NCBI GenBank assembly: GCA_025504975.1
Contig: JANUWI010000002.1
Span: forward strand, 310,001 to 374,000
Direction: 5' to 3'
DNA from: Plenodomus lindquistii
Lineage: Eukaryota; Ascomycota; Dothideomycetes; Pleosporales; Leptosphaeriaceae
DNA: 64,000 nucleotides
Below are positions 10,677 through 21,830 of this stretch, piece after piece (positions within the stretch are counted from its first letter, which is position 1; each line of letters begins with the position of its first letter). Made by a program: the position numbers and the translations under genes. Below the pieces are notes generated by a model, which was not told where the DNA came from, did not search any database, and saw only the letters and a list, made by a program, of their open reading frames with translations.

Positions 10677-12114
10677 ATGGACAAGGGACCGCCACCACCC
10701 GATTCTCCGGACACGGAAGCTCCACCTAGACGCTCAAGAGCTGACTCAGGAAGCTCAACTTCAACAGAGTCCAAGTAAGTCCTCTTCAAGACAGCTGCAA
10801 GCATATGCTCCCCTTCACGACTATCGAGTGTTTTTGAATAACCATCGTCTACCCCTGTCATTACAGATAGTCGGGCGATCCAGCTCTTGACTATCAGGAT
10901 GTCGTCGATATCCAAGATACTAACACGCCAGCCATAGTCGATCTGTACGAACCGTCACCTCAGAAGACCTGGAATACGTTCATGAGAATGGTCGCACATA
11001 CGGGAACGAGACGTATTACCTACCCTGCATATACCTACCTCACGAGGACTTCCGAGAACAAGATCGCTTATCTCTGCAACATCAAATCTTCTCATACGCA
11101 CTTAAGGGGAAGCTGACCACGACACGCTTACTATCAAGTACTAGACGTATACTGGACCTGGGAACAGGACCGGGGCATTGGGCTGTAGGCATGGCGCAGC
11201 AATATCCCGACGCCGAAGTGGTTGGTATAGACATGTCGCAGTGGGATATTGAAACGACCGAAGCTACGCTGGGTGACTCGCAAGTGACATGGGAGCTCGA
11301 CGATCTGGACGTGTGGGGTAAGGAGACGGACATCGATGATCTACTTTCACGACTGGTGGAGCATGACTTCTTCACCAATACCACCAATCGAGATCCCATT
11401 GGGTCTCCGAAAAGATCAAGAGCAGGAACCGGTGTACATAGTCAATCAGACAGCTCAGTCGAGAATCTGACCATCGACCTATCTACGTTGGAGCCACAGC
11501 CAGAACCTGGTTGGCATTTCAGTTCTCCATTCGAGCTGATTCATATGCGCAACATGAAGGGCGCCTTCGCACACTGGGAAGAAGTGTATAGCGAAATTTA
11601 CAAGAGTCTCTCGCCGGGTGGATGGGTTGAGGTTGCAGATTACGATCTTGGGAACTTACCAGCACCTCCTGAGGAGCCGGGCTCATCATCGCGTACCATG
11701 CACAACCTCCGCAAACTCTACGCTGCATTGGTACAAGCATCGTACAAGTCCGGCCGACCGTTGGGCTTATTCTACATGCACCCCTCGTACCTAGAAGAGG
11801 CTGGCTTCACTGACATTAAAACGACTCACGTCAACGTACCCATTGGATCATGGGGCGAGGACGAGACACAGAGATCGATTGGAAAGATTATGCTCTTTAA
11901 CGTGTTGGAGTCGATGGAGGCTATATTGCTTCGGCCTCTAACCAAATATGGGGACAACGAGAAGATCTGGACCGTTGAGGAGGTCCACACATCTATCGCA
12001 GCAGCGCGGGAAGAGATTTTGAGTTGGTGTGCAAGAGCTGACAGAGGGGAGGTATCGGGCTGGTGTGCAAGTTTCAAATGGATTACTGGACGGAAGAGGT
12101 GGCATGCTACTTGA
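10677..12114 (+). CDS. LaeA-like SAM-dependent methyltransferase
   Basis: Predicted class I S-adenosylmethionine methyltransferase of the fungal LaeA-like family; the acceptor is unknown. Exon 1 is 10677-10774 and exon 2 is 10932-12114, with a 157-nt intron (GTAAGT at 10775, TACTAAC about 10 nt before the CAG at 10929-10931). This single splice joins the two frames exactly and gives 426 residues. The N-terminus is Pro/Ser-rich (DKGPPPPDSPDTEAPPRRS). The family block YVHENGRTYGN follows, then motif I LDLGTGPGHWAVGMA at about residue 107, then YPDAEVVGIDMS (motif II acidic residue). Further on come the HMRNMKGAFAHWEEVY and SPGGWVEVADYD segments typical of the family. Other members influence secondary metabolism and development, but here no biosynthetic genes adjoin, so a role in a local cluster is not supported. 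Confidence 0.88.
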
Positions 12115-12624
12115 AGGCTTCCATTTACACGGACACTGTAAATACAAGTGGTGACTGATCAGGAGTATAGGAGGATATTAACAAGGCTCCAAAAGATCAT
12201 GCAAGGAATCAGTTCGAGCCTGGAACCTGTAAACGCGCTCAGTTGCAGCTATAATGTATAAGAATTGCCCTCCGGGTTTTCAATCTGCGCTTCATGGGTC
12301 CCGCAAACCCACAATATGGTGTGAATGACGGGTTCACCAAGTACATGGCAAGGTACAACATCGCTGCATACGTATATACAACGCCCTGCAAATACTATAT
12401 AGAGACCTCCCACAGTCTTCAGTACTCTCACTCTGTTGCTCACACAATTTCAATTTTATTCTGCGCAGTACCTGACTTTGGTGCAGAATGCTTAGAGCAA
12501 GGCTGACTAGCGCCACGACCCTTGACACTGCGTCAACTGGTAGCTGCGGAGTGGATCCCACACCTCCGCGACAGTTGACAGATTCCACAACACACCATCC
12601 AGACATGTTCCGTCACCACGACCG
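12115..12624. other. Intergenic region upstream of the PAP2 phosphatase
   Basis: About 510 bp between two plus-strand genes. No coding or structural feature seen; presumably terminator of the methyltransferase and promoter of the phosphatase. Confidence 0.5.
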
Positions 12625-13739
12625 ATGATGCCTGCCTCGACACACAGGCACAGCACAAATGAACTCGTCAACTCGACTGGCTTCATAGGCGCTGCTGCGC
12701 GCTTTTGGCAGGTGCGCAGACCATCCCCCTCACGTCGCTTTGTGTATTCAGAATACTAACAGTTGTTTGCTAGCGCTCGTATGCCTCTGACTATGTTGGA
12801 CTGGCAATTTTGATCACGGGATACATACTGGTGCGTAGGTGGAAGTCAAGCAAGGGAAGTTGACTGACTAACGAACAAGATCCAGATTCAATTCCTCGCA
12901 GAGCCCTTTCACCGCATGTTCTTCCTCGATAATCTGGCAATTGGATACCCACATGCGGAGATCGAACGCGTATCTGTCTGTATGTAGACACACACCAGAT
13001 CTCATACCCAGCTTGTTGACATGGCACAGCATGGCTCTTCATATACGCCGGTGCGGTCCCCCTGGGCATCCTCGTAGCATGGTCTCTCGTCATCCGCCCC
13101 GGAACGCACAAAGCGCACGTCACAATCCTTGGCTGGTTTATTAGCATGATCCTCACGCTCTTCATAACGGATGTCATCAAGAACGCCGTGGGCAGGCCAC
13201 GACCAGACCTGATTGCGCGGTGCAAGCCAGCGCCCGGTACTCCAGCGCATGTACTGGTTACATATGAAGTGTGCACGGAGACGGACCACCACGTTTTACA
13301 TGATGGATGGCGCAGCTTCCCCAGCGGACATAGTAGTTTCTCATTCAGTGGGCTGGGATACCTGGCGCTGTTCATTGCAGGGCAATGCCACGTCTATCGT
13401 CCACGAGCAGATCTCGCACGCGTGTTGGTAGCGCTCGCACCATTGCTTGGGGCTGCGCTGATTGCTATATCGCGGTGTGAAGACTACCGACACGATGTAT
13501 ACGATGTGTCGGTGGGCTCGGTGTTGGGCATGGCTGTTGCACATTACACGTATAGGCGATACTATCCTGCACTACGCAGCAAGGGATGTGCGACGCCGTA
13601 TCCGAATCCTGCAGATGATGCTTTTGGCAAGGTCAAGGATGATGAGGAGAGGCTACGAGGTGTGCAGGAGTTTGAGTTGGAAGATTTGGAGGATGAGGAT
13701 GAGGAGCGTGAGACTAGACCGTTGAATGGTAGGAGATGA
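12625..13739 (+). CDS. PAP2-type lipid phosphate phosphatase (DPP1/LPP1-like)
   Basis: Membrane enzyme that removes phosphate from lipids such as phosphatidate or diacylglycerol pyrophosphate. Four exons: 12625-12711, 12774-12830, 12880-12979 and 13030-13739, giving 317 residues. The first two codons are both ATG, so 12628 is an equal start candidate. The three PAP2 signature motifs are intact: K-x6-RP (KNAVGRPRP, about residue 132), PSGH (about 179-182), and SR-x5-H-x3-D (SRCEDYRHDVYD, about 229-240). Hydrophobic segments lie around them (ILITGYIL, FIYAGAVPLGILVAW, ITDVIKNAVG and later spans). The C-terminal 60 residues are acidic (EFELEDLEDEDEE) and should face the cytosol. Exons 2 and 3 are only 57 and 100 nt, so an open-frame search alone sees just the last two thirds. 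Confidence 0.9.
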
Positions 13740-14529
13740 GTATGCAGTGTGTGGGTTGTATTGAATATCTTTACGTGATCCATGCGAACAAGCCCAGTCG
13801 CAACGCCTAAGTGATCAATGCGAATGTGTTCTCTTACGCTAGGCATACGCAGTAAAGTGGCGGTGACCTTTACTGGAATGCCTGCTTGTGGAAGCGCTCG
13901 TACAGAAACGTCTCTGATAGGCTGTAACATAGACGAGCATTGACTAATCACCAGAGATCTAGCCAGGAGCCTGGGGATGTTGACAATGGCATGATGCCAG
14001 ACTGTGGGCCTGCCGGCAATCCGAGAGTGTGCCGAGCATGATGTGACTTGATCTGATAAGGGGGCGGCGCGTCTCTATGGTCAGTCCACTCACGGCTGCA
14101 TCGGAGCATGCAGTTCCGCTCGTGTCACAGTACAGTACCTGCATCACGTGAGGGGCGAGTGGACTGCCAATGAGCGGCTGTTGGACGGCGCACTAGGCGT
14201 GTTTTGGCAGATTTTCAGGGACATTGCTAATGAGCGCGGGTCGCTGAAAAGTCATCGCCGAGAGTACTCTAGGGCTGCTAGGGCTGCAACGCACGCCGTT
14301 AAGGGAGCACTCGCCCGTCGCCTCCCAACACGCTCGCTCTCTTTCATTCTTCTCCTTTGCATCCCTCGGTTGGTGTTGCTATAGTCTTTGCATTTGTGCG
14401 TGACGGTCGCACACGTCTTGATCGCATCCGCCTTCTTGTCACTCGGCCACCGATCACACTGCGAATCGCAGCTCGCTCGTACCTGACGCTTTCCCAAACA
14501 CCGAGGGGCCCTCGCCGCAACCGCTCACC
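13740..14529. other. Intergenic region upstream of ERG3
   Basis: About 790 bp holding the 3' flank of the phosphatase gene and the presumed ERG3 promoter. No open frame with coding character. Confidence 0.5.
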
Positions 14530-15588
14530 ATGGATATCGTACTGGAGGTTTTCGACACTTTCCTCTTCGACCCTATATACGCGACACTACTCCCTGCACA
14601 AGCGTCCTCTTTCACAGCAAATGCAACCGTCTCCAGCATACGGCAGGAGCCCACCGCCTATGCGCTCCCACCATCTTCGTGGCAATATGAGCCTGCGACC
14701 AAGTACTTCTCGGTCCAACCATCCAAATATGCCTACATGAGCTCGTGGGCACGCGACGATTGGCGCAGGCAAGCATTGACGCTGTACATCATCACATGGC
14801 TCTTTGGTGTCCTCGTCTACTACGTCTTCGCCGGCTTATCCTACCTGTTTGTCTTCGACAAGGCGACATTCAACCACCCGAGATATCTCAAGCACCAGAT
14901 CAAGCTTGAGATGAAGCAAGCCAACATTGCGTTCCCCATCATGGCCATCTTCACCGTTCCCTGGTTCCTCGCCGAGGTGCGCGGCTACTCGAAGCTCTAC
15001 GACACAACAGAAGATGGCCCCGGGCGCTGGTACGACTACCTGCAGATTCCCTTCTTCATCGCCTTCACCGATCTGTGCATCTACTGGATCCACAGGGGTC
15101 TGCACCATCCCAAGGTCTACAAATACGTCCACAAGCCTCACCACAAGTGGATCATGCCTACGCCCTTTGCCTCGCACGCTTTCCACCCCGCCGACGGCTA
15201 CGCCCAAGGCCTCCCATACCACGTCTTCCCATTTCTGTTCCCTCTATCGAAGATTGCCAGTGTCGCCTTCTTCGTCTTCGTCAACATCTGGACTGTGCTG
15301 ATCCACGACGGCGAGTACGCACACAACTCTCCTATCATCAATGGCGCCGCTTGCCACACAATGCACCACCTCTACTTCAACTACAACTACGGCCAGTTCA
15401 CCACCCTGTGGGACCGCCTGGGAGGAAGCTACAGGAGGCCCAATGACGAGTTGTTCCAGAAGGAGCTCAAGATGTGCCAGGACGAGTGGAACAAGCAGGC
15501 AAAGGCTGTGGACATGATGGTCGAGCAGGTCGAAGGAGAGAACGAGCGCTCGTACCAGGGCGAGCCCGAGACCAAGAAGGTTCAATGA
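14530..15588 (+). CDS. ERG3: C-5 sterol desaturase (ERG3 type)
   Basis: Introduces the C5-C6 double bond in ergosterol synthesis; a di-iron membrane enzyme of the endoplasmic reticulum belonging to the fatty acid hydroxylase superfamily. The gene is a single uninterrupted exon of 352 codons. The three histidine clusters that bind iron are present: HRGLHH near residue 188, HKPHHK near 201 and HTMHH near 276. Several membrane spans are visible (LTLYIITWLFGVLVYYVFAG, FPIMAIFTVPWFLA, IASVAFFVFVNIWTVLI). The tail is charged (VEGENERSYQGEPETKKVQ) without a clear KKxx retrieval signal. Length and order match fungal ERG3. The start is the first ATG in frame, in a CAACCGCTCACC context favourable for fungal initiation. 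Confidence 0.95.
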   Translation: MDIVLEVFDTFLFDPIYATLLPAQASSFTANATVSSIRQEPTAYALPPSSWQYEPATKYFSVQPSKYAYMSSWARDDWRRQALTLYIITWLFGVLVYYVFAGLSYLFVFDKATFNHPRYLKHQIKLEMKQANIAFPIMAIFTVPWFLAEVRGYSKLYDTTEDGPGRWYDYLQIPFFIAFTDLCIYWIHRGLHHPKVYKYVHKPHHKWIMPTPFASHAFHPADGYAQGLPYHVFPFLFPLSKIASVAFFVFVNIWTVLIHDGEYAHNSPIINGAACHTMHHLYFNYNYGQFTTLWDRLGGSYRRPNDELFQKELKMCQDEWNKQAKAVDMMVEQVEGENERSYQGEPETKKVQ

Positions 15589-15948
15589 GTGAAAACTCTT
15601 TGAGGCGACTTGATGCCGTTATGAGACTTGTGGGTTGGAAGAGAGGCAGTCGCGGGTCGATGAAGCTCGCAGACGGCCGAAACCGCATTTTGGCGTGTAA
15701 GTAATATTCTTAGAGTATGTTGGGTAATAGAGCTCAGTCGTCACTGGCTGACTCGCTTTTAATACTGGCGCTTTCGGAGTTGCATGGCATGGGGACAGGT
15801 CGGCGGCTCATCTGGATGACTGATGTAATGTGAAGGACGGAACCGCCTGAGATCTATCCTAGTCTTACTGTACATATATATCTATACTATGACATACGAT
15901 AGCCTTGCGCCCTTGCTATGCAAAAGATGTGAAGGATGAAGACTACAC
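15589..15948. terminator. Convergent 3' region between ERG3 and the wax-synthase-like gene
   Basis: 360 bp separating two stop codons on opposite strands. It contains a TA-rich stretch (tatatatctatactatga near 15875-15890) suited to polyadenylation. No defined terminator hairpin. Confidence 0.35.
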
Positions 15949-17583
15949 TCAAAAGGCGATCCCGCTATTCCACCACCGGTCTCCAGTATGCCATCTTACC
16001 AGCTGACCGTTCCAACACCACCACCCATCCCGCTTATCAGCACCAAACCCCAAGCCCCTCAAAATGGACACTGGAACGGGCTCAAACAGCCAAATCCCAC
16101 CCCTAGTAAAGTCATCGCACAGCAAATGTGCAGTAAAGTAAAAAAACACATGTACATACACAAACGTAACCACCCTCTTCGCCCACATCGGAACCCCCTT
16201 CCCAACCCCCCTCCTCTCCAAACCCTGCCTCACACCCCCCTCCACCAGAATCCCCAGCGCCTGCCACAAGAAAAACGCCAACGACCCAGTCAACGGCCTT
16301 GTTTGTCCAGAAATTGTAAAACTACCACTAGCATGCAACAGCCCACTGAGCCCAAACGCAACACCCAGTTGCAACATCTTGGCACCTACACTCTTCTTGT
16401 TCATGTTAAGTGTTTGAATCATCACACGACTCGGTTGTTCCAGCGCAAACCGAAATGTCTGGTGCCACCAGCTGCTCCACCACCCTGCTAGCCCGCGATC
16501 CAGCACCACGGTGTACGAGGCCCAGGTTTCGGGATACATGAATGGTTCTGCGCGGGCGCCGAGGCGGGTGGGGCCTAGGAGACCGGAGAAGAAGAGGGGG
16601 CCGAGGGCGAAGATGGTTTGGAGGGCAGTTTTGACGGCGTACATGGAGAGGGTGAGACGGTAGATTTGGGTTATGCGGGGGTGCGCTGTGATGAGGGGTG
16701 GGAAGGAGGGCGGTGGAGGGCGGTCGGTGAGGCCCCAGAAGTAGGGGTCGTGCATCATGGTTGTTTTTAGTGCGTCGAGGATTAGGTAGCCTTTGATGAG
16801 GGTGAGGGTGTTTGCTTTGAGGAGTTCTGAGCGCGTGGGGTAGGATTTTACTTGGCCTGCGTGGATTTTGTTGGAGTGTTTTGGGATGGTTGGACCGGAG
16901 TTTGCGTGGAGTTGTTGTTGGAGCCATTTTGGGGGTGGAGGGAGGGCAGAGGTACGCCAGTTCCAGCCTGCACCGCGGAAGTTGCAGAATATATCTAGGA
17001 CCCAGTCGAGGCGCTCTATGAAGGGGGTAAGGGGATATGGCTGCCATGCGAACTGGCCGTGGCGGTCTGAGGGTCCTGCTGTACCTTGCGAGATTGACGT
17101 GCTGAAATTCCCATTCTCTGGTTTCGTCTCTTTGCTCACTTCCTCTTCCTCATCCCTCGTGGAGTCCTTCTCTTTTGACGTGATTTCGGGGGCGCCAAAG
17201 GCTCCTTCCGTTCTTTCAATCCTCACAAAGTCTGTCTGAGCATCGTTGCAGATCAAGATAGCACCTATCCAAGCAATACTCCACGCACTAATCAGACCGA
17301 TACCAAAACTGGCCGCCACCAGTCTAGCTTTTGTATACATGATTGTGTAGATTGCAAATCCAGTGACCCATGCAAAGACTGGGTATCTGCAGTTCCGAAG
17401 CCATGGCCGATTTTGATGTGGGATCAGAAGATAGATGATAGCAACCAAAGCACCGAACGTGCCCCACGGGTACAGAAACGGTTGGTAGTCTCCCGATGCG
17501 ATTTGCTTGTCGTATTGCGCGTAGTAGTGCTCTAACAAGTCGTAGTGAGAGCGAGGCCAGGATCCTGACTTTGTAAACAACAT
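15949..17583 (-). CDS. Wax-synthase-like membrane-bound O-acyltransferase
   Basis: Single-exon, 544-residue polytopic membrane protein. It resembles the fungal wax-synthase/AT family of O-acyltransferases (relatives acetylate terpenoids and trichothecenes), which move an acyl group from CoA to an alcohol. Visible features are N-terminal membrane spans (TFGALVAIIYLLIPH, VTGFAIYTIMYT), a charged cytosolic loop with KEKDSTRDEEEEVSKE near residue 140, the RGAGWNWR block typical of these proteins, the WWSSWWHQTFRFAL segment, and a conserved His in FGLSGLLHASGSF. The substrate cannot be read from sequence and there is no terpene or polyketide gene nearby, so a lipid role is as likely as a metabolite role. 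It is divergently placed to the DRG GTPase. Confidence 0.78.
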   Translation of the reverse strand: MLFTKSGSWPRSHYDLLEHYYAQYDKQIASGDYQPFLYPWGTFGALVAIIYLLIPHQNRPWLRNCRYPVFAWVTGFAIYTIMYTKARLVAASFGIGLISAWSIAWIGAILICNDAQTDFVRIERTEGAFGAPEITSKEKDSTRDEEEEVSKETKPENGNFSTSISQGTAGPSDRHGQFAWQPYPLTPFIERLDWVLDIFCNFRGAGWNWRTSALPPPPKWLQQQLHANSGPTIPKHSNKIHAGQVKSYPTRSELLKANTLTLIKGYLILDALKTTMMHDPYFWGLTDRPPPPSFPPLITAHPRITQIYRLTLSMYAVKTALQTIFALGPLFFSGLLGPTRLGARAEPFMYPETWASYTVVLDRGLAGWWSSWWHQTFRFALEQPSRVMIQTLNMNKKSVGAKMLQLGVAFGLSGLLHASGSFTISGQTRPLTGSLAFFLWQALGILVEGGVRQGLERRGVGKGVPMWAKRVVTFVYVHVFFYFTAHLLCDDFTRGGIWLFEPVPVSILRGLGFGADKRDGWWCWNGQLVRWHTGDRWWNSGIAF

Positions 17584-17894
17584 CTCAACTCAACCTCAAG
17601 GCAGAAGCGATCCTTCTCAGTTGAAAGAATATAAACATGGAGAAGAGACACGAACAAGCACCAAGGAATCAGACAGGCAAAGTAGTGGCGTGTGATGGTA
17701 ACTAGGATGACGCACTAGATGATGCATTCGCTAAAGCGCACGCTAGTCTGCAAGGGTGCTCGCGCGGGACTGCAACACCAAACCTCTTCCATCGTGATAC
17801 TGCTCCGTGCGACGCCCGCTGTACGCATAAACAGTTTGCTCACCTTTAGTCTTTCTCTTTTACTGCATCCGAGAGTGAGAAAAGAGCCGCCAAG
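17584..17894. promoter_or_regulatory. Divergent promoter between acyltransferase and DRG GTPase genes
   Basis: 311 bp between opposed start codons. No specific motif claimed; the DRG side is pyrimidine-rich (ctttctcttttactgc). Confidence 0.5.
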
Positions 17895-19295
17895 ATGGTG
17901 AACATCACGGAGAAGATCAAAGAGTGGGACTTTGTTGAAGTTTTGGTTTGCCAAGCGCTAATCGCCCCGCCAGGATCGAGGATGAGATGAGGAGAACGCA
18001 GAGTAAGTATTTGGACTGGAGTTTCGAGAGTGAGACAGGAATGCTGACTTGAGACAGAGAATAAGGCTACAGGTATGCGATTAGGACAGATTTTACACCT
18101 TCTGTTTAGGCATGCGTGTGCTGACACTCGGTTCAAGAATACCATCTTGGTCTCCTCAAAGGGTATGGGCTTCCAGTCTCTGACAGTCAACCAAATCAAG
18201 ACTAACAAGAAGTAGCAAACTTGCGCGTCTCCGTGCCCAACTTCTCGAACCCGGTCCAGGCGCAGGTGGTGGCGGTGGGAGTGGTTTCGATGTCTCCAAA
18301 TCAGGTGATGCACGTATAGCACTCGTTGGCTTCCCCTCTGTCGGAAAGTCGACGTTCCTCTCAAGAGTCACAAAGACCAAGTCTGAAGCTGCATCTTACT
18401 CCTTCACCACATTGACAGCCATTCCTGGAGTACTGGAATACGGGGGTGCTGAGATTCAGGTTCTCGATCTCCCTGGTATCATTGAGGGTGCTGCCGAAGG
18501 CAAGGGAAGAGGAAGACAAGTCATTAGTGCGGCAAAGACGAGCGATCTAATCTGCATGATTCTCGACGCAACGAAGAAAGCAGAGCAGCGACGACTACTA
18601 GAGGCAGAACTAGAAGCCGTAGGTATCAGACTGAACCGCGAGCCACCGTACGTACTTCAAAACCCCCCTTCCTCCCCTTCCCACATATAGAAACGAACAC
18701 TCAAAACCCCCCTGACAGAAACATCTACCTCAAGCCCAAAAAAGCCGGGGGCATGAAAATCAACTTCCAAGCGCCACCCAAACACCTCGACGAAAAAATG
18801 GTCTACAACATCCTCAAAGACTACAAGATGCTAAACTGCGAAGTCCTCGTGCGCGACGAAAACGCCACCGTCGACGACTTCATCGACACAATCATGAAAG
18901 ACCACCGCAAATACATCAAATGCCTGTACGTCTACAACAAACTCGACTCGATTGGATTACCCCATCTCAACGAGCTGGCGCGCGAACCGCACACGGTGGT
19001 CATGAGCTGTGAGCTTGATCTTGGGATCCAGGATGTGGTGGATCGGTGCTGGGAGGAGTTACGCCTCATTCGCATTTATACGAAGAGGAAGGGGGAGGCG
19101 CCGAGTTTTGATGAGGCGCTCATTGTGAGGTATGGGAGTACGATTGAGGATGTTTGTGATCAGGTGCATCGGACGCTCAAGGAGACGTTTAAGCATGCGT
19201 TGGTTTGGGGCGCGAGCGCGAGGCATGTGCCGCAGAGGGTGGGGCTGGGGCATGTGGTTGCTGATGAGGATGTGGTTAGTATTGTGGCGAAGTGA
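17895..19295 (+). CDS. RBG1: DRG-family GTPase (RBG1/DRG1)
   Basis: Translation-associated GTPase of the Obg/DRG group; yeast Rbg1 works with Tma46 on ribosomes. Six exons: 17895-17923, 17974-18002, 18058-18072, 18137-18161, 18216-18647 and 18719-19295, totalling 368 residues. The first four exons are 29, 29, 15 and 25 nt, and splicing them gives the family N-terminus ITEKIKEIEDEMRRTQKNKA followed by TEYHLGLLKGKLARLRAQLL. Then come a Gly-rich linker (GPGAGGGGGSGFDV), G1 GFPSVGKST, a switch region TTLTAIPG, G3 DLPGIIEG, G4 NKLD, and the C-terminal TGS domain ending in GLGHVVADEDVVSIV. The family's usual length of about 367 residues is met exactly by this exon model, which supports all five splice choices. 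Confidence 0.93.
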
Positions 19296-20461
19296 GGTTA
19301 GTCATGGATGATGCGTGGATGAGCTTGTGGGCAGAGGAGGGGTAGAAGTCTTCAAGTCATTGAGCGTTTAGCTGTCGTGTTCTAAGATGCAAGCTTGAGA
19401 ATACTTTCACCATAATCGTCAGAGGTGAAGGATCTCTCCAACTCTCCAGTCATAATTCCACCCCAAAACACACACACACATACACACACACACATAACCT
19501 TATCCCTCCAACTCCCCTACGGTCCCCGAACAATCCCCACAGTCCCCCACACACATACGCGTGGCAACATAACATCAATACCCAAGCCACGCCACTTCTC
19601 CACACACACAAAAACTGTACACCAACACCATGAAAACCAGTATAACAATGTCCAACCAACCCTCACCACCAAGAAATGACGCGTGTTGGTATGTACGCAA
19701 TCGACTTTGTACACAATCCACACCCACCCACACTTACCCTCGAGTCAGATATGTGTGTACAAATGAACATTCTGTATGTGTAGATCCTAGTAGATATATA
19801 CGCGCCTACATGATATCATTCAATCCCAGTTCTAGGATACATCACAACAATAAAACTCCTATATACGTACGTCAATTCGGCAAGACAAGACAAGGCAAGG
19901 CAAGGCAAGGCAAGGCAAGGCAAGATCAGTTAGTTCCAAAGCAACAGAGTCGAAATACAAAAGTCCAATTCGAATTCATGCAGCCCTTTACGAGCTGAAA
20001 ATGGTTTCCTTGATTCCTTGCGTATCCTACAAATACTCTACAAGCAATACATCTTCTATGCACGAGTATATCAATATCGGCGCCTGGGTATCAGAAACAA
20101 TAAACTAATAAAACAACAGACAACAAGCAACAAATAAATGCTCATGGAAATATGAACTTTGGCAAAAAAGGAAAAAAAAAAAAAAAAGACATAAAAAGAA
20201 AAAAGTTAAATATTATGCCTTGATGCTGATGCTCATGCTTTTCCCGCGCACTTTGCTTTGCAGCTATGATGTAATATAGTTCGTTAAGGAAAAAGCCCCC
20301 TTTCCGCAGTGCATGAACAAAACTCCGTAGCACAAGGGAACCGCCCAACGCCGGAACGGCGCCTGTGCAAATGCCAAAAGGAAACAACGTAGTATTGAGA
20401 TGTCCTGTACATGGTCTTTTTTGGTTGTTTTTTTATTGTATTTCGGAAATTAATAGCGGCT
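19296..20461. other. Convergent intergenic region rich in simple repeats
   Basis: About 1.17 kb between the 3' ends of the DRG GTPase and ERF4-like genes. It contains CA microsatellites (about 19468-19495), an AAGGC pentamer array, and purine/A runs (20166-20190). AT-rich blocks near 20100-20220 and 20405-20455 fit polyadenylation regions. No gene seen. Confidence 0.6.
19881..19925. repeat. CAAGG/CAAGA pentamer tandem array
   Basis: Nine consecutive five-base units, two or three CAAGA followed by CAAGG copies, in the 3' intergenic region. Simple tandem repeat. Confidence 0.9.
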
Positions 20462-21830
20462 TCATGTCCGCGCATCCATGGGCGTGGGCTGCGAATTCAC
20501 CTGGAGAGTGGGCGTAAGAGTATATGGCAAGAATTGAGTCTGCTGATTTGGTGATGAGTTGGAGTGATCGTCCTCTTGCGTCGGTGGTCGTGAGCCGGTA
20601 TCTGGGCCAAGACGGGGATCTGGTATTTGTACGTCGAGCTGGGGGGGCAGTTAGCATACTGTGGTGCTCGTGGGTTGAGGATGAACGTACTGTGAGATAG
20701 CCCGTCCGCCGCAGGGAGATGATCTTGACAGCCTCTTTGGCTCCGACGTCTCGGTTCCAGCCTTCTATCCAGGACTCGAGATCGGCTAATTTCCGCTTCA
20801 CGCCTGTCAAGCCTACGTCGTCCCATAGCCAGAATGTTGCGACGCCCATGACTGCGTCTACCCATGCACGAAAGGTGAAGGGATCGAATGCATCGATCAG
20901 GGCATCATTAATCTTCTTGATCAGCAGGCGAAAATCGTCTTCCGAGATCAAGGGGTCCAGAATCTCCGGGTACAGATTCGCAAAGGTCGGTGCCAGGTCG
21001 CCCTTGATCATCCAGTCTCTCTTGATGCGGATGATGCGCGTTGTGTTGTACAGGTCCGACGTCAGAGGGACATGGGGATTGGGATGCGGAAAGCATGGGT
21101 GCGAGGGACCCCAGGCGAACTCGGAGACGGCGTCGTCGTCGTTGTCGTCGCCGCGCGCAGAGCCCGAACGCGAGCCCATGGAGGGGCGGGCAGAGTCGGG
21201 CAGCGAGACGCGCGAGTGGTTGGGCTTGGAGGGCAGAGTGGCGCCCAGCTCGATGTCCTTGTCGGCATGCAGGGGCGCGCCGGGAGCATCGTCGCGGGCG
21301 TCTGCAGGCGACATGGCCGGCCCCGGGGTTGGCGGCTGCGAGGCGGGCAGACTCCTGGGCAGGGCAATGCTCGTGCGACCGGCGATGGTGTCGTCGCCCG
21401 TGGAACGTTGGACGGCGAGCGACGAGGCAGGGCTCTGGCGGCTCTGGCGACGCTGCGGCAGGGTGAGCAGCGGGTACTCGTCACGGTTCTCGGCGCGAGT
21501 GTCGTGCACCGGCAGGTTTGGGTAGTCGTCGCGGGGCGGAGGGCGCGGCGAATGGGCAGCGGCAGGCGTGCGCGGCGACGAGTTGACGGGGTTCCAGAGA
21601 CGCGAGGCGGGCGGTCGCGGCGGCCCCTGGTACAGCGAGCGCAGATTGAGGTTGAAGACGCGGTTCGTCAGCGACCAGCGGACGGGCACTGGCGACGGAG
21701 CAGGCGGCGCAGACGGAGCGGCGGGGGTGCGTGGAGGCGCCGTGATGGCGGACGGCGTGGTGTTGAGGGCGCGGGAGCTGAGGCTGCTGCTAGGGGAACG
21801 TGGTCCATGCGGGCCAGCGCTGCAGCGACA
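20462..21830 (-). CDS. ERF4: Ras modification protein ERF4 / golgin A7 family (5' end unresolved)
   Basis: Regulatory subunit of the Ras palmitoyltransferase (Erf2-Erf4), acting at the ER/Golgi membrane. Last exon 20462-20638 is joined through a 52-nt intron (20639-20690, GTACGT...CCCCAG) to a long exon whose 3' border is 20691. The ERF4 domain is clear in the long exon: SDLYNTTRIIRIKRDWMIKG, FANLYPEIL, SEDDFRLLIKKINDAL, DPFTFRAWVDAVMGVATFWLWDD, and WNRDVGAKEAVKIISLRRTGYLT, continuing across the splice as LDVQIPDPRL. Upstream is a Pro/Ser-rich region (RSLYQGPPRPPASRLW and others) that still looks coding. The next in-frame Met inside it is in MSPADARDD (21314); a true start by a short upstream exon is likely, because the open frame above about 21,850 turns into repeats. 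The right boundary given is therefore approximate. Confidence 0.82.

Noticed and set aside
15949..19295. Possible secondary-metabolite cluster around the wax-synthase-like acyltransferase and LaeA-like methyltransferase
   Set aside because: The two are about 4 kb apart but separated by PAP2 and ERG3 housekeeping genes, and no synthase, P450 or transporter is present.
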